From the NCBI RefSeq assembly GCF_030683065.1, contig NZ_JAUXMX010000024.1:1-64000 (forward strand): a stretch of 64,000 nucleotides of DNA, read 5' to 3'. Every line of letters starts with the position of its first letter. The stretch's first letter is position 1. Below the pieces are notes generated by a model, which did not search any database, had not been told where the DNA came from, and saw only the letters and a program-made list of their open reading frames with translations. Made by a program: the position numbers and the translations under genes. Below are positions 52,505 to 61,543 of the stretch, in pieces. This stretch comes from Pseudomonas sp. Its GTDB lineage: Bacteria; Pseudomonadota; Gammaproteobacteria; Pseudomonadales; Pseudomonadaceae.

Positions 52505-53878
52505 TTACATCTTCGGCATACCGCCCGGCATCATACCGCCCATGCCGCGCATCATCTTGGCCATGCCGCCTTTGGCCGTGAATTTCTTCATCATCTTCTG
52601 CATCTGCTTGTGCTGCTTGATCAGACGCCCAATGTCCTGCACCTGAGTGCCGGACCCCATGGCAATGCGTCGCTTGCGCGAGCCACTGATGATCTCAGGA
52701 TCACGTCGCTCGCCTGGCGTCATCGAGTTGATGATGGCTTCCATCTGCTGGAATTGTTTCTCTGCAGCACCTTGGGCATTGCCCATCTGCGCCAGATTGA
52801 CACCACCCATCTGTGGCAACTTGTCCATCAGGCCGCCCAGACCGCCCATATTCTTCATTTGCTGCAATTGGTCGCGGAAGTCTTCGAGGTCAAAGCCCTT
52901 GCCCTTCTTCAGCTTCTTGGTCAGCTTGTCGGCTTTTTCGCGATCGAGGGTCTGCTCGGCCTGCTCGATCAGGCTGAGCACATCGCCCATACCAAGAATG
53001 CGCGAGGCAATCCGATCCGGATGGAACGGCTCCAGCGCATCGCTCTTCTCGCCCATGCCGATGAATTTAATCGGCTTGCCAGTGATATGCCGCACCGACA
53101 GAGCCGCACCACCGCGCGCATCGCCATCAACCTTGGTCAGCACTACACCTGTCAGCGGCAAGGCATCACCGAAGGCCTTGGCGGTGTTGGCGGCATCCTG
53201 ACCAGTCATGGCATCGACCACGAACAGGGTTTCCACCGGATTGATCGCAGCGTGCAGCGCCTGGATCTCCGCCATCATCTCGGTATCGATGGCCAGACGA
53301 CCGGCGGTATCGACGATGACCACATCAATAAACTTGAGCCTGGCTTCCTTGATCGCCGCCTCAGCGATATCCACCGGCTTCTGACTGAGGTCGGAGGGGA
53401 AGAAGGTCACGCCAATATCATTGGCCAGGGTTTCCAGCTGCTTGATCGCCGCCGGACGGTATACGTCAGCCGACACCACCATCACGGTCTTCTTCTTGCG
53501 CTCTTTAAGGAAGCGCGCCAGCTTGCCGACCGTAGTGGTTTTGCCCGCACCCTGCAGACCGGCCATCAGCACTACGGCTGGCGGCACGGCACTCAGCGCC
53601 AGATCTTCGTTGGCTGCGCCCATGAGCTCTTCCAGCTCGGCACGCACGATCTTCACGAAGGCCTGGCCCGGCGTCAGACTTTTCGACACCTCGGTGCCGA
53701 CTGCACGGTCCTTGACCTTGTTGACGAAGTCCTTGACCACCGGTAGCGCGACGTCAGCTTCGAGCAACGCCATGCGCACTTCACGCAAGGTGTCCTTGAT
53801 ATTGTCTTCGGTCAGCCGGGCTTTGCCGGTGACATTGCGCAGCGTCTGCGAGAGGCGGTCGGTAAGATTTTCGAACAT
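52505..53878 (-). CDS. ffh: Signal recognition particle protein Ffh
   Basis: This 457-aa SRP54 GTPase targets nascent membrane proteins to FtsY/Sec. An N-terminal helical bundle is followed by the G domain with GLQGAGKTTTVGKLA (G1), VIVDTAGRLA (G3) and TKVDGDARGG (G4). The Met-rich M domain (about residues 325-457) ends in GGMAKMMRGMGGMMPGGMPKM, which binds 4.5S RNA and signal peptides. The start at 53878 has AAAGGAA upstream. It is divergent from the cytochrome-assembly-like gene. Confidence 0.98.
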   Translation of the reverse strand: MFENLTDRLSQTLRNVTGKARLTEDNIKDTLREVRMALLEADVALPVVKDFVNKVKDRAVGTEVSKSLTPGQAFVKIVRAELEELMGAANEDLALSAVPPAVVLMAGLQGAGKTTTVGKLARFLKERKKKTVMVVSADVYRPAAIKQLETLANDIGVTFFPSDLSQKPVDIAEAAIKEARLKFIDVVIVDTAGRLAIDTEMMAEIQALHAAINPVETLFVVDAMTGQDAANTAKAFGDALPLTGVVLTKVDGDARGGAALSVRHITGKPIKFIGMGEKSDALEPFHPDRIASRILGMGDVLSLIEQAEQTLDREKADKLTKKLKKGKGFDLEDFRDQLQQMKNMGGLGGLMDKLPQMGGVNLAQMGNAQGAAEKQFQQMEAIINSMTPGERRDPEIISGSRKRRIAMGSGTQVQDIGRLIKQHKQMQKMMKKFTAKGGMAKMMRGMGGMMPGGMPKM

Positions 53879-54036
53879 GCACGTTCCTTTCAGGCTCCTA
53901 TAGAGCCGAGGGTGGGCTTGCAACAAGCCGGTGATTATATCGGAGACTCCCAACCACCGACACCATCAGCAGTCTTTCGTGAAATGCCCGTTGTATGCCA
54001 CACTCAGAACCTTCCGGGCTTGCTTAACAAGGATTT

Positions 54037-54837
54037 ATGCACCCTCTGCTTCCCAGCCTCGCTGCTGCCGGCCTTTATGCCGGCGCCACCGTCTACCAAG
54101 GCCTGCGCCTCAGTCAGCGCAACGCACCCGACAAACGCCTTCTGGCGCTACTTGGTGTGCTTGCCCTGATCTGTCATGGCCTCAGCCTGTTTTTACAGAT
54201 GAGCCAATCATCCGGCCTGGCGCTCGACTTCTTCAATGCAGCCAGCCTGATCGCTTATGCCGTGATTATGCTGACCTTGCTCGCCTGCATCCGCATCCCG
54301 GTGGAAAACCTGCTGTTGCTGCTATTCCCGCTAGGCTGTCTGACCGTGTTGCTGGCGCAGTTCGTGCCATCCGGCACCCTGCAGCCGATCAACGAAGCCC
54401 AGGGCATCGTCGCCCACATTCTGTTGTCGATCATCGCCTACGGCATGCTCACTATCGCCGTGTTCCAGGCGCTACTGCTGCTCCTGCAGGATCATCAACT
54501 CAAGCACAAACACCCCTCCGGACTGATCAAAAACTTCCCCCCGCTACAAACCATGGAGAGCCTGCTGTTCGGTTTTCTCTGGACGGGCTGGATCATGCTG
54601 TCGCTGTCCTTGCTGTCCGGCGCGATATTCATCGACGACCTGTTTGCTCAGCACCTTGTGCATAAAACCATCCTTTCCAGCTTTGCCTGGATCGTCTTTG
54701 CCATTCTCCTTTGGGGCCGCTTTCAACTCGGCTGGCGCGGACACAAGGCGATCCGCTTGACGCTGGTTGGCTTCTGCCTGCTGATGCTGGCGTACTTCGG
54801 CAGCAAGCTGGTTCGCGAATTCATTCTACATATCTAG
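54037..54837 (+). CDS. CcsA/YpjD-like inner-membrane protein
   Basis: This 266-aa polytopic membrane protein has about eight hydrophobic segments. It belongs to the HemX/CcsA-like cytochrome c assembly superfamily, with LSIIAYGMLTIAVFQALLLLLQD in the middle and WGRFQLGWRGHKAIRLTLVGFCLLMLAYFGSKLV at the end. E. coli YpjD is similar. The precise function is unsettled. It lies opposite ffh and nine bp before a CorC-like gene, probably one operon. Confidence 0.88.
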   Translation: MHPLLPSLAAAGLYAGATVYQGLRLSQRNAPDKRLLALLGVLALICHGLSLFLQMSQSSGLALDFFNAASLIAYAVIMLTLLACIRIPVENLLLLLFPLGCLTVLLAQFVPSGTLQPINEAQGIVAHILLSIIAYGMLTIAVFQALLLLLQDHQLKHKHPSGLIKNFPPLQTMESLLFGFLWTGWIMLSLSLLSGAIFIDDLFAQHLVHKTILSSFAWIVFAILLWGRFQLGWRGHKAIRLTLVGFCLLMLAYFGSKLVREFILHI

Positions 54838-54846
54838 GCCCTTTCC

Positions 54847-56136
54847 GTGGACAACGCTCACCCTGGCTTTCTGATTGGCCTGCTGATCTTCCTGCTCGCC
54901 TGCTCGGCTTTTTTCTCTAGCTCTGAAACCGGCATCCTCAGCCTCAATCGGTACCGTCTGCGCCATCTGGCCAAAGAAGGGCACCGCGGTGCCAAACGGG
55001 TCAGCGACCTGCTGAGCCGCCCGGATCGCTTGCTCGGCACCATCCTGATTGGCAACAACTTCGTCAACATCCTCGCCTCAGCCATTGCCACCGTGCTGGC
55101 CATTCAGATCTGGGGCGAAGCCGGGATCGCGATAGCCACCATAGGCCTGACCTTGGCACTGCTGATTTTCGGTGAGATCACGCCCAAGACCCTGGCCGCC
55201 CTGCACCCGGAAAAAGTCGCCTACCCATTCAGCCTGCCGCTGCTGATTCTGCTCAAGCTGTTCTACCCGCTGGTGATCCTGCTCGGCTGGATCAGCAACG
55301 GCCTGCTGAGACTGCTGGGCGTCGACCCGGCCAGTAAAAACAACGACAGCCTGACCACCGAAGAGCTGCGCAGCGTGGTCCGAGAGTCGGGCCATGAGCT
55401 GCCGAAAAATCGCCAGAACATGCTGCTGGGCATTCTCGATCTGGAAAATGTCACGGTCGATGACATCATGATCCCGCGCAACGAAGTCACCGGCATCGAC
55501 CTGGAAGATGACATCGAAACTATCATCAACCTGCTCACCACCACGACTCACACACGTCTGCCGGTTTTTCGCCACGATATAAATCAGGTCGAGGGCATCG
55601 TGCACATGCGCCAGATAGCGCGCCTGATGAGCCAAAACCAGCTGACCAAGGACGACTTGCTCGCTGCCTGCAACGAGCCCTATTTCATCCCGGAGAACAC
55701 CCCGCTTTCGACCCAACTGATCAACTTCCAGAAGCAGAAACGCCGTATCGGTATTGTTGTCGATGAGTACGGCGATGTGATCGGTATCGTCACCCTGGAA
55801 GATATCCTCGAAGAAATCGTCGGCGACTTCAGCAATCAGAACACCCTGCGCAGCCCGGACATTCACCCGCAAGAAGATGGCACTCAAGTAATTGACGGCG
55901 CCGCTTACGTGCGCGAAGTGAACAAGACACTCGGCTGGCACCTGCCCTGCGACGGCCCCAAAACCCTCAACGGCCTGATCACCGAAGCCTTGGAAAGTAT
56001 TCCCGACAGCGCCGTATGCCTGAAAATCGGCCCTTATCGCCTGGAAATCCTACAGTCGTCGGAAAATAGGGTGAAAAGTGTACGCGTCTGGCAAACCAGC
56101 GCTGCTGCGCCGAACGAGTCACCAGCAGACCAGTGA
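54847..56136 (+). CDS. HlyC/CorC-family (CNNM-like) transporter
   Basis: This 429-aa membrane protein has an N-terminal DUF21/CNNM domain with about four membrane helices (residues 1-185). A CBS pair follows (about 195-315, DIMIPRNEVTGIDLEDDIETI and VVDEYGDVIGIVTLEDILEEIVGDF), and then a C-terminal CorC_HlyC domain (about 335-415). The family is linked to divalent cation (Mg/Co) export, and the old hemolysin label is misleading. The start is a GTG nine bases after the upstream gene. Confidence 0.9.
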   Translation: MDNAHPGFLIGLLIFLLACSAFFSSSETGILSLNRYRLRHLAKEGHRGAKRVSDLLSRPDRLLGTILIGNNFVNILASAIATVLAIQIWGEAGIAIATIGLTLALLIFGEITPKTLAALHPEKVAYPFSLPLLILLKLFYPLVILLGWISNGLLRLLGVDPASKNNDSLTTEELRSVVRESGHELPKNRQNMLLGILDLENVTVDDIMIPRNEVTGIDLEDDIETIINLLTTTTHTRLPVFRHDINQVEGIVHMRQIARLMSQNQLTKDDLLAACNEPYFIPENTPLSTQLINFQKQKRRIGIVVDEYGDVIGIVTLEDILEEIVGDFSNQNTLRSPDIHPQEDGTQVIDGAAYVREVNKTLGWHLPCDGPKTLNGLITEALESIPDSAVCLKIGPYRLEILQSSENRVKSVRVWQTSAAAPNESPADQ

Positions 56137-56144
56137 CCCCTGCA

Positions 56145-56900
56145 CTATGCTGGCTCGCACTCAGCAACTGCGGACCGACCTAACAGGTCGCAAGCAACCA
56201 GCCCTTCGGCCCAGACCCGATAACCGAGACTTGATGGGTGGTAGCCGTCGAGTGCCAGGTAATCTGCGGAAAACTTCAGGCTTACCGAGTGATGACCTGC
56301 CCCAAGGCAACCCGCGAGCTGGCGCAGGCTAGCATCCAGCAAGGCCGCACGCAGGCCTAGCACACGCCGCAACAACCAGGGCAAGGCACTGAAATGCTGT
56401 AGCGGCGGCACACCACTGAACGCCACCTGAGCACCCCGCAAAGCCAACGCACCAGCCATGCTGCCAAGCGAGACACGCCAGCGCCGCAGCGAAGTCAGGT
56501 GGGTGGTGTCGTTGACGCCGAAGACCAACAGCGCCAGATCGAACGGCTCATCAAGCACCTGCGGCAACAACCGCTCACAGGCCTGTGCGGCGGTGATGCC
56601 ATTCTCACCACAGGCACGCCAAGCCACTGGCCTGGCATAGCGAACGGCCAGCGCTTCGGCCAACTGCCCCACCAAGGCCGAGCGCAGACACGTCACTCCA
56701 ACACCCACCACGGTAGACTCGCCTAGCACCAGCACACGCAATGGCTCACCCGGCAACTCAGCCCCGGCCAATCCGCACCGTGGCCCCGCGGCGGGCGGCA
56801 GCCTTAGCGCCCGCCTGCGCGTATGCACGGCCTGCAGTACCAGCACCGGCGACAGCACAACCACCGCCAGCCACCAGGCACAAGCAAGCACGCGATTCAA
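56145..56900 (-). CDS. SGNH/GDSL-family hydrolase with N-terminal membrane anchor
   Basis: This 251-aa protein has an N-terminal hydrophobic anchor (about residues 7-25) and SGNH esterase blocks. These are [13 protein letters not shown] (Ser nucleophile, block I), [10 protein letters not shown] (Gly/Asn), [10 protein letters not shown] (block III) and [15 protein letters not shown] (catalytic Asp-His). It is probably an envelope-located lipase/esterase. Its ATG overlaps the purT stop by four bases, so it is coupled to purT. It is convergent with the CorC-like gene. Confidence 0.85.
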   Translation of the reverse strand: MNRVLACAWWLAVVVLSPVLVLQAVHTRRRALRLPPAAGPRCGLAGAELPGEPLRVLVLGESTVVGVGVTCLRSALVGQLAEALAVRYARPVAWRACGENGITAAQACERLLPQVLDEPFDLALLVFGVNDTTHLTSLRRWRVSLGSMAGALALRGAQVAFSGVPPLQHFSALPWLLRRVLGLRAALLDASLRQLAGCLGAGHHSVSLKFSADYLALDGYHPSSLGYRVWAEGLVACDLLGRSAVAECEPA

Positions 56901-58078
56901 AGCTCGATACTGACCGCCTGCGCTGCGCGAGTTGCCTTGGCCCGCGCCGCCGGCAGCGACTCATCGCGCGCCAGGGCCACGCCCAGACGCCGCTGCCCGC
57001 TGACCTCCGGCTTGCCAAACAACCGCAGCGCCGTGTCCGGCTCGGCCAGCGCCACAGCAAGATTGGAAAAGCTCACCTGACGCGACTCACCCTGCACCAG
57101 CAGCACCGCCGAAGCCGAGGGGCCAAGCTGGCGAATTAGCGGAATCGGCAGACCGAGAATGGCCCGCGCATGCAGGGCAAACTCGGACAGATCCTGAGAA
57201 ATCAGGGTAACCAGGCCGGTATCATGCGGCCGCGGCGACACCTCGCAGAACCAGACCTGATCGCCCTTGACGAACAACTCGACGCCAAACAGACCACGGC
57301 CACCCAGCGAATCAGTGACGGCCAGCGCAATGCGCTCGGCCTCGGCCTGAGCCTTGGGGCTCATCGCCTGCGGCTGCCAGGACTCCTGATAATCACCCTT
57401 TACCTGGCGATGGCCGACTGGCGCGCAGAAGCTGGTGCCGCCCGCATGCCGCACGGTCAGCAGGGCAATCTCATAGTCGAAATCGATAAACCCTTCAACG
57501 ATCACCCGTCCCTTGCCAGCGCGACCACCCGCCTGGGCATACTCCCAGGCAGCCGGCAAGTCATCGATGGTTTTCAGCAGCGACTGACCTTTACCAGAGG
57601 AACTCATGATCGGCTTGATCAGGCAGGGAAAGCCGATCTGCTGCACCGCCGCCTGGCACGCCTCAAGCGAGTCGGCGAATTGGTAAGGCGATGTCGGCAG
57701 GCCCAGCTCTTCGGCCGCAAGGCGACGGATACCCTCCCGGTTCATGGTCAACTGCGCGGCACGCGCGCTGGGGATAACGGTAAACCCTTCGCTCTCCAAC
57801 TCAACCAACGTCGCCGTGGCAATTGCCTCGATTTCGGGAACGATGTACTGCGGCTGCTCCAGCTCGATCACCGCACGCAACGCCGCGCCATCAAGCATGT
57901 CGATCACATGACTGCGGTGCGCCACCTGCATCGCTGGGGCATTGGCGTAGCGGTCCACGGCGATTACTTCAACGCCGAGGCGCTGCAACTCGATCACCAC
58001 TTCCTTGCCCAGCTCACCAGCACCACAGAGCAAGACACGCGTCGCACTCGGCGACAATGGGGTTCCGATACGGGGCAT
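56897..58078 (-). CDS. purT: Formate-dependent GAR transformylase
   Basis: This 393-aa ATP-grasp enzyme makes formyl-GAR from GAR, formate and ATP in purine synthesis, an alternative to PurN. The N-terminal fold reads [24 protein letters not shown]. The ATP-grasp loop is [14 protein letters not shown], and the metal site is [24 protein letters not shown]. It precedes the SGNH hydrolase with an ATGA overlap. purL lies at the right end of the window. Confidence 0.97.
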   Translation of the reverse strand: MPRIGTPLSPSATRVLLCGAGELGKEVVIELQRLGVEVIAVDRYANAPAMQVAHRSHVIDMLDGAALRAVIELEQPQYIVPEIEAIATATLVELESEGFTVIPSARAAQLTMNREGIRRLAAEELGLPTSPYQFADSLEACQAAVQQIGFPCLIKPIMSSSGKGQSLLKTIDDLPAAWEYAQAGGRAGKGRVIVEGFIDFDYEIALLTVRHAGGTSFCAPVGHRQVKGDYQESWQPQAMSPKAQAEAERIALAVTDSLGGRGLFGVELFVKGDQVWFCEVSPRPHDTGLVTLISQDLSEFALHARAILGLPIPLIRQLGPSASAVLLVQGESRQVSFSNLAVALAEPDTALRLFGKPEVSGQRRLGVALARDESLPAARAKATRAAQAVSIEL

Positions 58079-58126
58079 GAGGATTCCTCGGTCTAACAGG
58101 GATAAAAAACCAGCGAAAGGTGAACG

Positions 58127-58315
58127 CTAGAGCAACACACCCTTGGCCTGTGCACGCTCGTGACAGAGCAGCAGCACCTGGCGACGCTGGATATTGTCCA
58201 TGCGTCCCCAGTGGGTGATTTCGGCAACGTTACGCTGGCAACCGATACAGATGTCGTCATCGTCCAGCGCACAAACCTGCACGCAGGGCGAAGCAACGGG
58301 GCGTTCGTGCGCCAT
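58127..58315 (-). CDS. DUF1289 small cysteine protein
   Basis: This 62-aa protein has the DUF1289 core SPCVQVCALDDDDICIGCQRNVAEITHWGRM, with four cysteines that could bind a metal or Fe-S cluster. The ATG overlaps the stop of the carbonic-anhydrase-like gene (TGATG), so the two are coupled. The function is unknown. Confidence 0.85.
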   Translation of the reverse strand: MAHERPVASPCVQVCALDDDDICIGCQRNVAEITHWGRMDNIQRRQVLLLCHERAQAKGVLL

Positions 58316-58839
58316 CAGTCGTCCTGCGGAGCGAGGTCGCGGGCATAACGCTGGGCGTTATGCACATAGTGGGCAGCACTGGCTTCGAGCATTTTCTTCT
58401 GCGCCTCAGTCAGCTCGCGCACCACCTTGCCTGGCGAGCCGACCACCAGCGAGCCGTCAGGAATTTCCTTGCCTTCGGCAATCAGCGTATTGGCGCCGAT
58501 GATGCAGTACTTGCCAATTTTTGCGCCATTGAGCACCACTGCATTGATGCCGATCAGGCTGTAATCGCCCACTGTACAGCCATGCAGCATGGCGTTATGG
58601 CCAATGGTCACACCCTTGCCGATGGTCAGCGGAGAACCCATGTCGGTGTGCATCACGGTGCCGTCCTGCACGTTGCTCTGTTCGCCGATATGGATCAGCT
58701 CGTTATCGCCGCGCAATACCGCACCGAACCAGACGCTGGCGCCCTGCTCCAGCCTGACCTTGCCGACCAGCGTAGCGTTCGGTGCCACCCAGCTCTCGGG
58801 ATGGACGTCGACACAGGATTGCCCCAGGCGATAGTTCAT
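58315..58839 (-). CDS. Gamma-class carbonic anhydrase-like protein
   Basis: This 174-aa left-handed beta-helix protein has hexapeptide repeats. Metal-ligand histidines are in [27 protein letters not shown] (three His at spacing typical of gamma-CA/YrdA). N-terminal [26 protein letters not shown] is the usual start of the PaaY/YrdA/CaiE group. Whether it hydrates CO2 is uncertain for this branch. It is coupled to the DUF1289 gene downstream. Confidence 0.9.
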   Translation of the reverse strand: MNYRLGQSCVDVHPESWVAPNATLVGKVRLEQGASVWFGAVLRGDNELIHIGEQSNVQDGTVMHTDMGSPLTIGKGVTIGHNAMLHGCTVGDYSLIGINAVVLNGAKIGKYCIIGANTLIAEGKEIPDGSLVVGSPGKVVRELTEAQKKMLEASAAHYVHNAQRYARDLAPQDD

Positions 58840-58881
58840 TGGTTGACCCTCGTCTCGCGATTGATGTCCGCGCTTGCGTGA

Positions 58882-59484
58882 TTAACGCAGCGTGATGAAA
58901 TGCTCAGGTGGCAGGTGCAGATTGATGTCGGCGTCATAGACCAGGTTGACCAATTCCACCAGCATGATCGCAGTAAGCCCCCATATTTTGTATTCGCCAT
59001 AACGGTAACTCGGGACGTACCAGCTCTGCCCGAGGTAGTCGATACGGTGGGTCAGCTCACGCGGGTCAGCGCGAAAAAACGCCAGTGGCACCGAGAATAC
59101 CGAGGCAATTTCGTCATCGTTGGCCAGGTACTCGACGTAATCCGGCACCAGCCCGACGTAGGGGGTAACCTGAATGCCGTGACGTGACACCAGGGTACTG
59201 AGCGGCCCAACCACTTCAACCAGCCCAGGCGGCAGGCCGATTTCCTCCTCAGCCTCGCGCAGCGCCGTACGAATCAGATCGGCATCTTCAGGGTCCCGCC
59301 GGCCACCGGGAAAAGCCACCTCACCGCCATGCGTGGACAGCCCGCTGGCGCGCAAGGTCAGTACCACTTCCGGCTCTTCACTGCGGGTGAGCGGAACCAA
59401 CACCGCCGCTTCGGGGAAGTTACGGTCGGTCCCCAGAAGGCGCGGACTGTGACCGCGCACGCGTAGGAGTAGTTCGTCCAGCAT
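58882..59484 (-). CDS. NUDIX hydrolase, CoA pyrophosphatase type (NudL-like)
   Basis: This 200-aa enzyme carries the Nudix box in the form typical of CoA pyrophosphatases: FPGGRRDPEDADLIRTALREAEEEIGL (about residues 68-94). This is preceded by PLTRSEEPEVVLTLRASGLSTHGGEVA, the UPF0035 signature. It would split CoA or its derivatives into phosphopantetheine and 3',5'-ADP. The start at 59484 is chosen. The ORF start at 59565 adds an unrelated tail. Confidence 0.92.
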   Translation of the reverse strand: MLDELLLRVRGHSPRLLGTDRNFPEAAVLVPLTRSEEPEVVLTLRASGLSTHGGEVAFPGGRRDPEDADLIRTALREAEEEIGLPPGLVEVVGPLSTLVSRHGIQVTPYVGLVPDYVEYLANDDEIASVFSVPLAFFRADPRELTHRIDYLGQSWYVPSYRYGEYKIWGLTAIMLVELVNLVYDADINLHLPPEHFITLR

Positions 59485-59657
59485 GGAGATTCTCGGTCTT
59501 TTATTCTGCCTTCGATCATGGCACAAAAACAGCGCACGGCCCAAGCCCCGCGCCATCAGCGGCAATCATTCAGGCGCGGGATAATCCGACCAGCCAGACC
59601 GCTTGCCGAGCAGCTGAAATGCGCGCCAAGATAGCCAACACGCAGCGAGGGTCTGGC

Positions 59658-60215
59658 ATGAAGTTCTGTAGCAACTGTGGCGGCGCGATCAGCCGCATCA
59701 TCCCGCCGGGCGACAACCGCCTGCGCCACGTCTGCGCGCAGTGCCAGACCGTGCATTATCAAAACCCACGGATCATCGCCGGCTGCCTGCCGGTGTGGGG
59801 CGAGCAGGTGCTGTTGTGCCGGCGCGCCATCGAGCCGCGCCACGGTTACTGGACCCTGCCGGCCGGTTTTATGGAGAACGGCGAAACCCTGGAACAGGCC
59901 GCCGCCCGCGAAACCCATGAGGAAGCCTGCGCACGGGTGCGCAGCCTAAGTCTCTATACCCTGTTCGACCTGCCGCACATCAATCAGGTGTACATGCTGT
60001 TTCGCGCCGAACTGGTCGACCTGGACTTTGCCCCCGGCGAAGAAAGCCTGGAGGTGCAGCTATTTCACGAACAGGACATTCCCTGGTCAGAGCTGGCTTT
60101 CCCGACTATCGGGCGTACCTTAGAATGCTACTTCGCGGACCGCCTGCAGCAGCACTATCCGGTCCGTAACGAGCCGCTTGAAGCCTTGCGCGCACATTAC
60201 AAGAAAGCCTTTTGA
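59658..60215 (+). CDS. NUDIX hydrolase with N-terminal zinc ribbon
   Basis: This 185-aa protein begins with a zinc ribbon MKFCSNCGG...RHVCAQC (residues 1-35), followed by a Nudix domain with PAGFMENGETLEQAAARETHEEA (a canonical GX5EX7REUXEE variant with HEE). It resembles the NudC/ADP-ribose pyrophosphatase group. The ATG at 59658 has GAGG at good distance. It is divergent from the CoA pyrophosphatase gene and followed by an L,D-transpeptidase gene. Confidence 0.9.
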   Translation: MKFCSNCGGAISRIIPPGDNRLRHVCAQCQTVHYQNPRIIAGCLPVWGEQVLLCRRAIEPRHGYWTLPAGFMENGETLEQAAARETHEEACARVRSLSLYTLFDLPHINQVYMLFRAELVDLDFAPGEESLEVQLFHEQDIPWSELAFPTIGRTLECYFADRLQQHYPVRNEPLEALRAHYKKAF

Positions 60216-60230
60216 TCCATGGGAATTACG

Positions 60231-60734
60231 ATGCGCTGGTTGTTCGCCCTGCTCTGCCTGACCGTTGCCCTGACTGGCCACGCCAGTACCACACCGACCC
60301 TTAATGGCAAGACCATCGACAAAGTGCTGGTGGTTAAATCCGAACGCAAGCTGCACTTGATCAGCCGCGGCGACACGCTCAAGTCCTACCGTGTATCTCT
60401 GGGCAAGCAGCCTGAAGGGGCAAAACAACGTGAAGGTGACCTGCGCACACCGGAAGGTCTGTACTGGATCGATTGGCGAAAAACCAGCGAGAAATACCAG
60501 CTATCCCTGCACATTTCCTACCCCAATGCCCGCGACCAGGCGCAAGCCCGCGCCAAGGGCGTACCGGCCGGCGGCATGATCATGATCCACGGCACGCCGC
60601 TGGACGAAGAATATCCGGAGTGGTTCTTTCACACCCTGGACTGGACCGAAGGCTGCATCGCCATGAAAAATGACGACATGCGTGAGATCTGGAGCCTGGT
60701 CAAAGACGGCACGCTGATCGAAATCAGACCCTGA
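60231..60734 (+). CDS. L,D-transpeptidase (YkuD domain)
   Basis: This 167-aa exported protein has a signal peptide (about residues 1-20, MRWLFALLCLTVALTGHAS) and a YkuD domain. The catalytic signature is MIHGTPL...DWTEGCIAMKNDDMREIW (His and Cys). It would form 3-3 peptidoglycan crosslinks or attach proteins to the wall. I prefer the ATG at 60231 (GGGA seven bases upstream) to that at 60219. It ends at a bidirectional terminator. Confidence 0.88.
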   Translation: MRWLFALLCLTVALTGHASTTPTLNGKTIDKVLVVKSERKLHLISRGDTLKSYRVSLGKQPEGAKQREGDLRTPEGLYWIDWRKTSEKYQLSLHISYPNARDQAQARAKGVPAGGMIMIHGTPLDEEYPEWFFHTLDWTEGCIAMKNDDMREIWSLVKDGTLIEIRP

Positions 60735-60745
60735 TCGACAGGCAT

Positions 60746-60775
60746 AAAAAAGGCGCCTTCATGGCGCCTTTTTTT
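60746..60775. terminator. Bidirectional terminator
   Basis: AAAAAAGGCGCC-TTCAT-GGCGCCTTTTTTT lies between the convergent L,D-transpeptidase and NIF3-domain-like genes. Confidence 0.92.
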
Positions 60776-60780
60776 ATGAG

Positions 60781-61098
60781 TTAGAACTGAATATCCGAAA
60801 GCCGCCACACCTCAAAAGCCGGCGTCTCGTAGGGATGGCTCGTCTTCAGGGCCTTGACCGCGTCATGAATAAGCTCGTCGGCCACCACCATCTCGACTTT
60901 CCACTCTGCCACCTGCTCGACCTGCCCAGGCTGACCGAGAAATGGCTGACTGCCTTCCAGAGCGCGGAACTGGCCCTGACCCAGGGTCTGCCAACAACAC
61001 TGATCATAATGACCAATACGTCCGCCACCGGCGCTGAATACTGCGCTTTTCACGGCATCCAGATGAGTTTCAGGCACATAAAAACACAGCTTGTACAT
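60781..61098 (-). CDS. NIF3/YqfO C-terminal-domain-like protein (CutA1-like fold)
   Basis: This 105-aa protein matches the stand-alone YqfO/NIF3 insertion-domain family, with MYKLCFYVPETHLDAVKSAVFSAGGGRIGHYDQCCWQTLGQGQF and a final LKTSHPYETPAFEVWRL. A trimeric ferredoxin-like, PII/CutA-like fold is expected. The role is unknown. The ATG at 61098 has GGAGAC upstream. Confidence 0.85.
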   Translation of the reverse strand: MYKLCFYVPETHLDAVKSAVFSAGGGRIGHYDQCCWQTLGQGQFRALEGSQPFLGQPGQVEQVAEWKVEMVVADELIHDAVKALKTSHPYETPAFEVWRLSDIQF

Positions 61099-61255
61099 CG
61101 AAGTCTCCGCCGGCAAGACTGATAAAAACAGTTCGATAATGATGCCACGCAATAATGGCATTTTGCCTTATCGGGTATTCGCGCAGCCCATCACACTTGC
61201 ACCTATGACCGGATAATGTGCTGTGTGTTCAACGTATTAGCTTAATAAGCCCAGG

Positions 61256-61525
61256 CTACAAGCCACGCCAGAATCGCCGCCAACGGGCCTTGAAGCCGGT
61301 TACCGGCTGGTTATGGCTACCATCACAGCAAGGTAGACGTTGCGAGCGAGCGCAACGGCAAAGCAGCAGAATCTGCTCACGCTCAGGCTGCAGTTCAAGC
61401 ACATCAGGGCAGGCGGCAACACAATCGGGAAGCTGGGACGAACGCCCGCAGCGGCACAGCAGCAAGGTATCGCCAGGTTTGACCTGGCGCACCTCAGGCA
61501 GAATCGGCGCAGGCTTACTCGACAT
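61256..61525 (-). CDS. CDGSH iron-sulfur domain protein
   Basis: This 89-aa protein has a complete CDGSH motif CRCARSQRLPCCDGSH (CxC, then CDGSH), which binds a 2Fe-2S cluster through three Cys and one His. An earlier half, LLLCRCGRSSQLPDC, has the same start but has lost the DGSH part. Two-motif CDGSH proteins are common in bacteria, so here one half appears degenerate. It ends 19 bp after the purL stop on the same strand and is probably co-transcribed with it. Confidence 0.82.
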   Translation of the reverse strand: MSSKPAPILPEVRQVKPGDTLLLCRCGRSSQLPDCVAACPDVLELQPEREQILLLCRCARSQRLPCCDGSHNQPVTGFKARWRRFWRGL

Positions 61526-61543
61526 AAGCCTACGCCAACCGGA

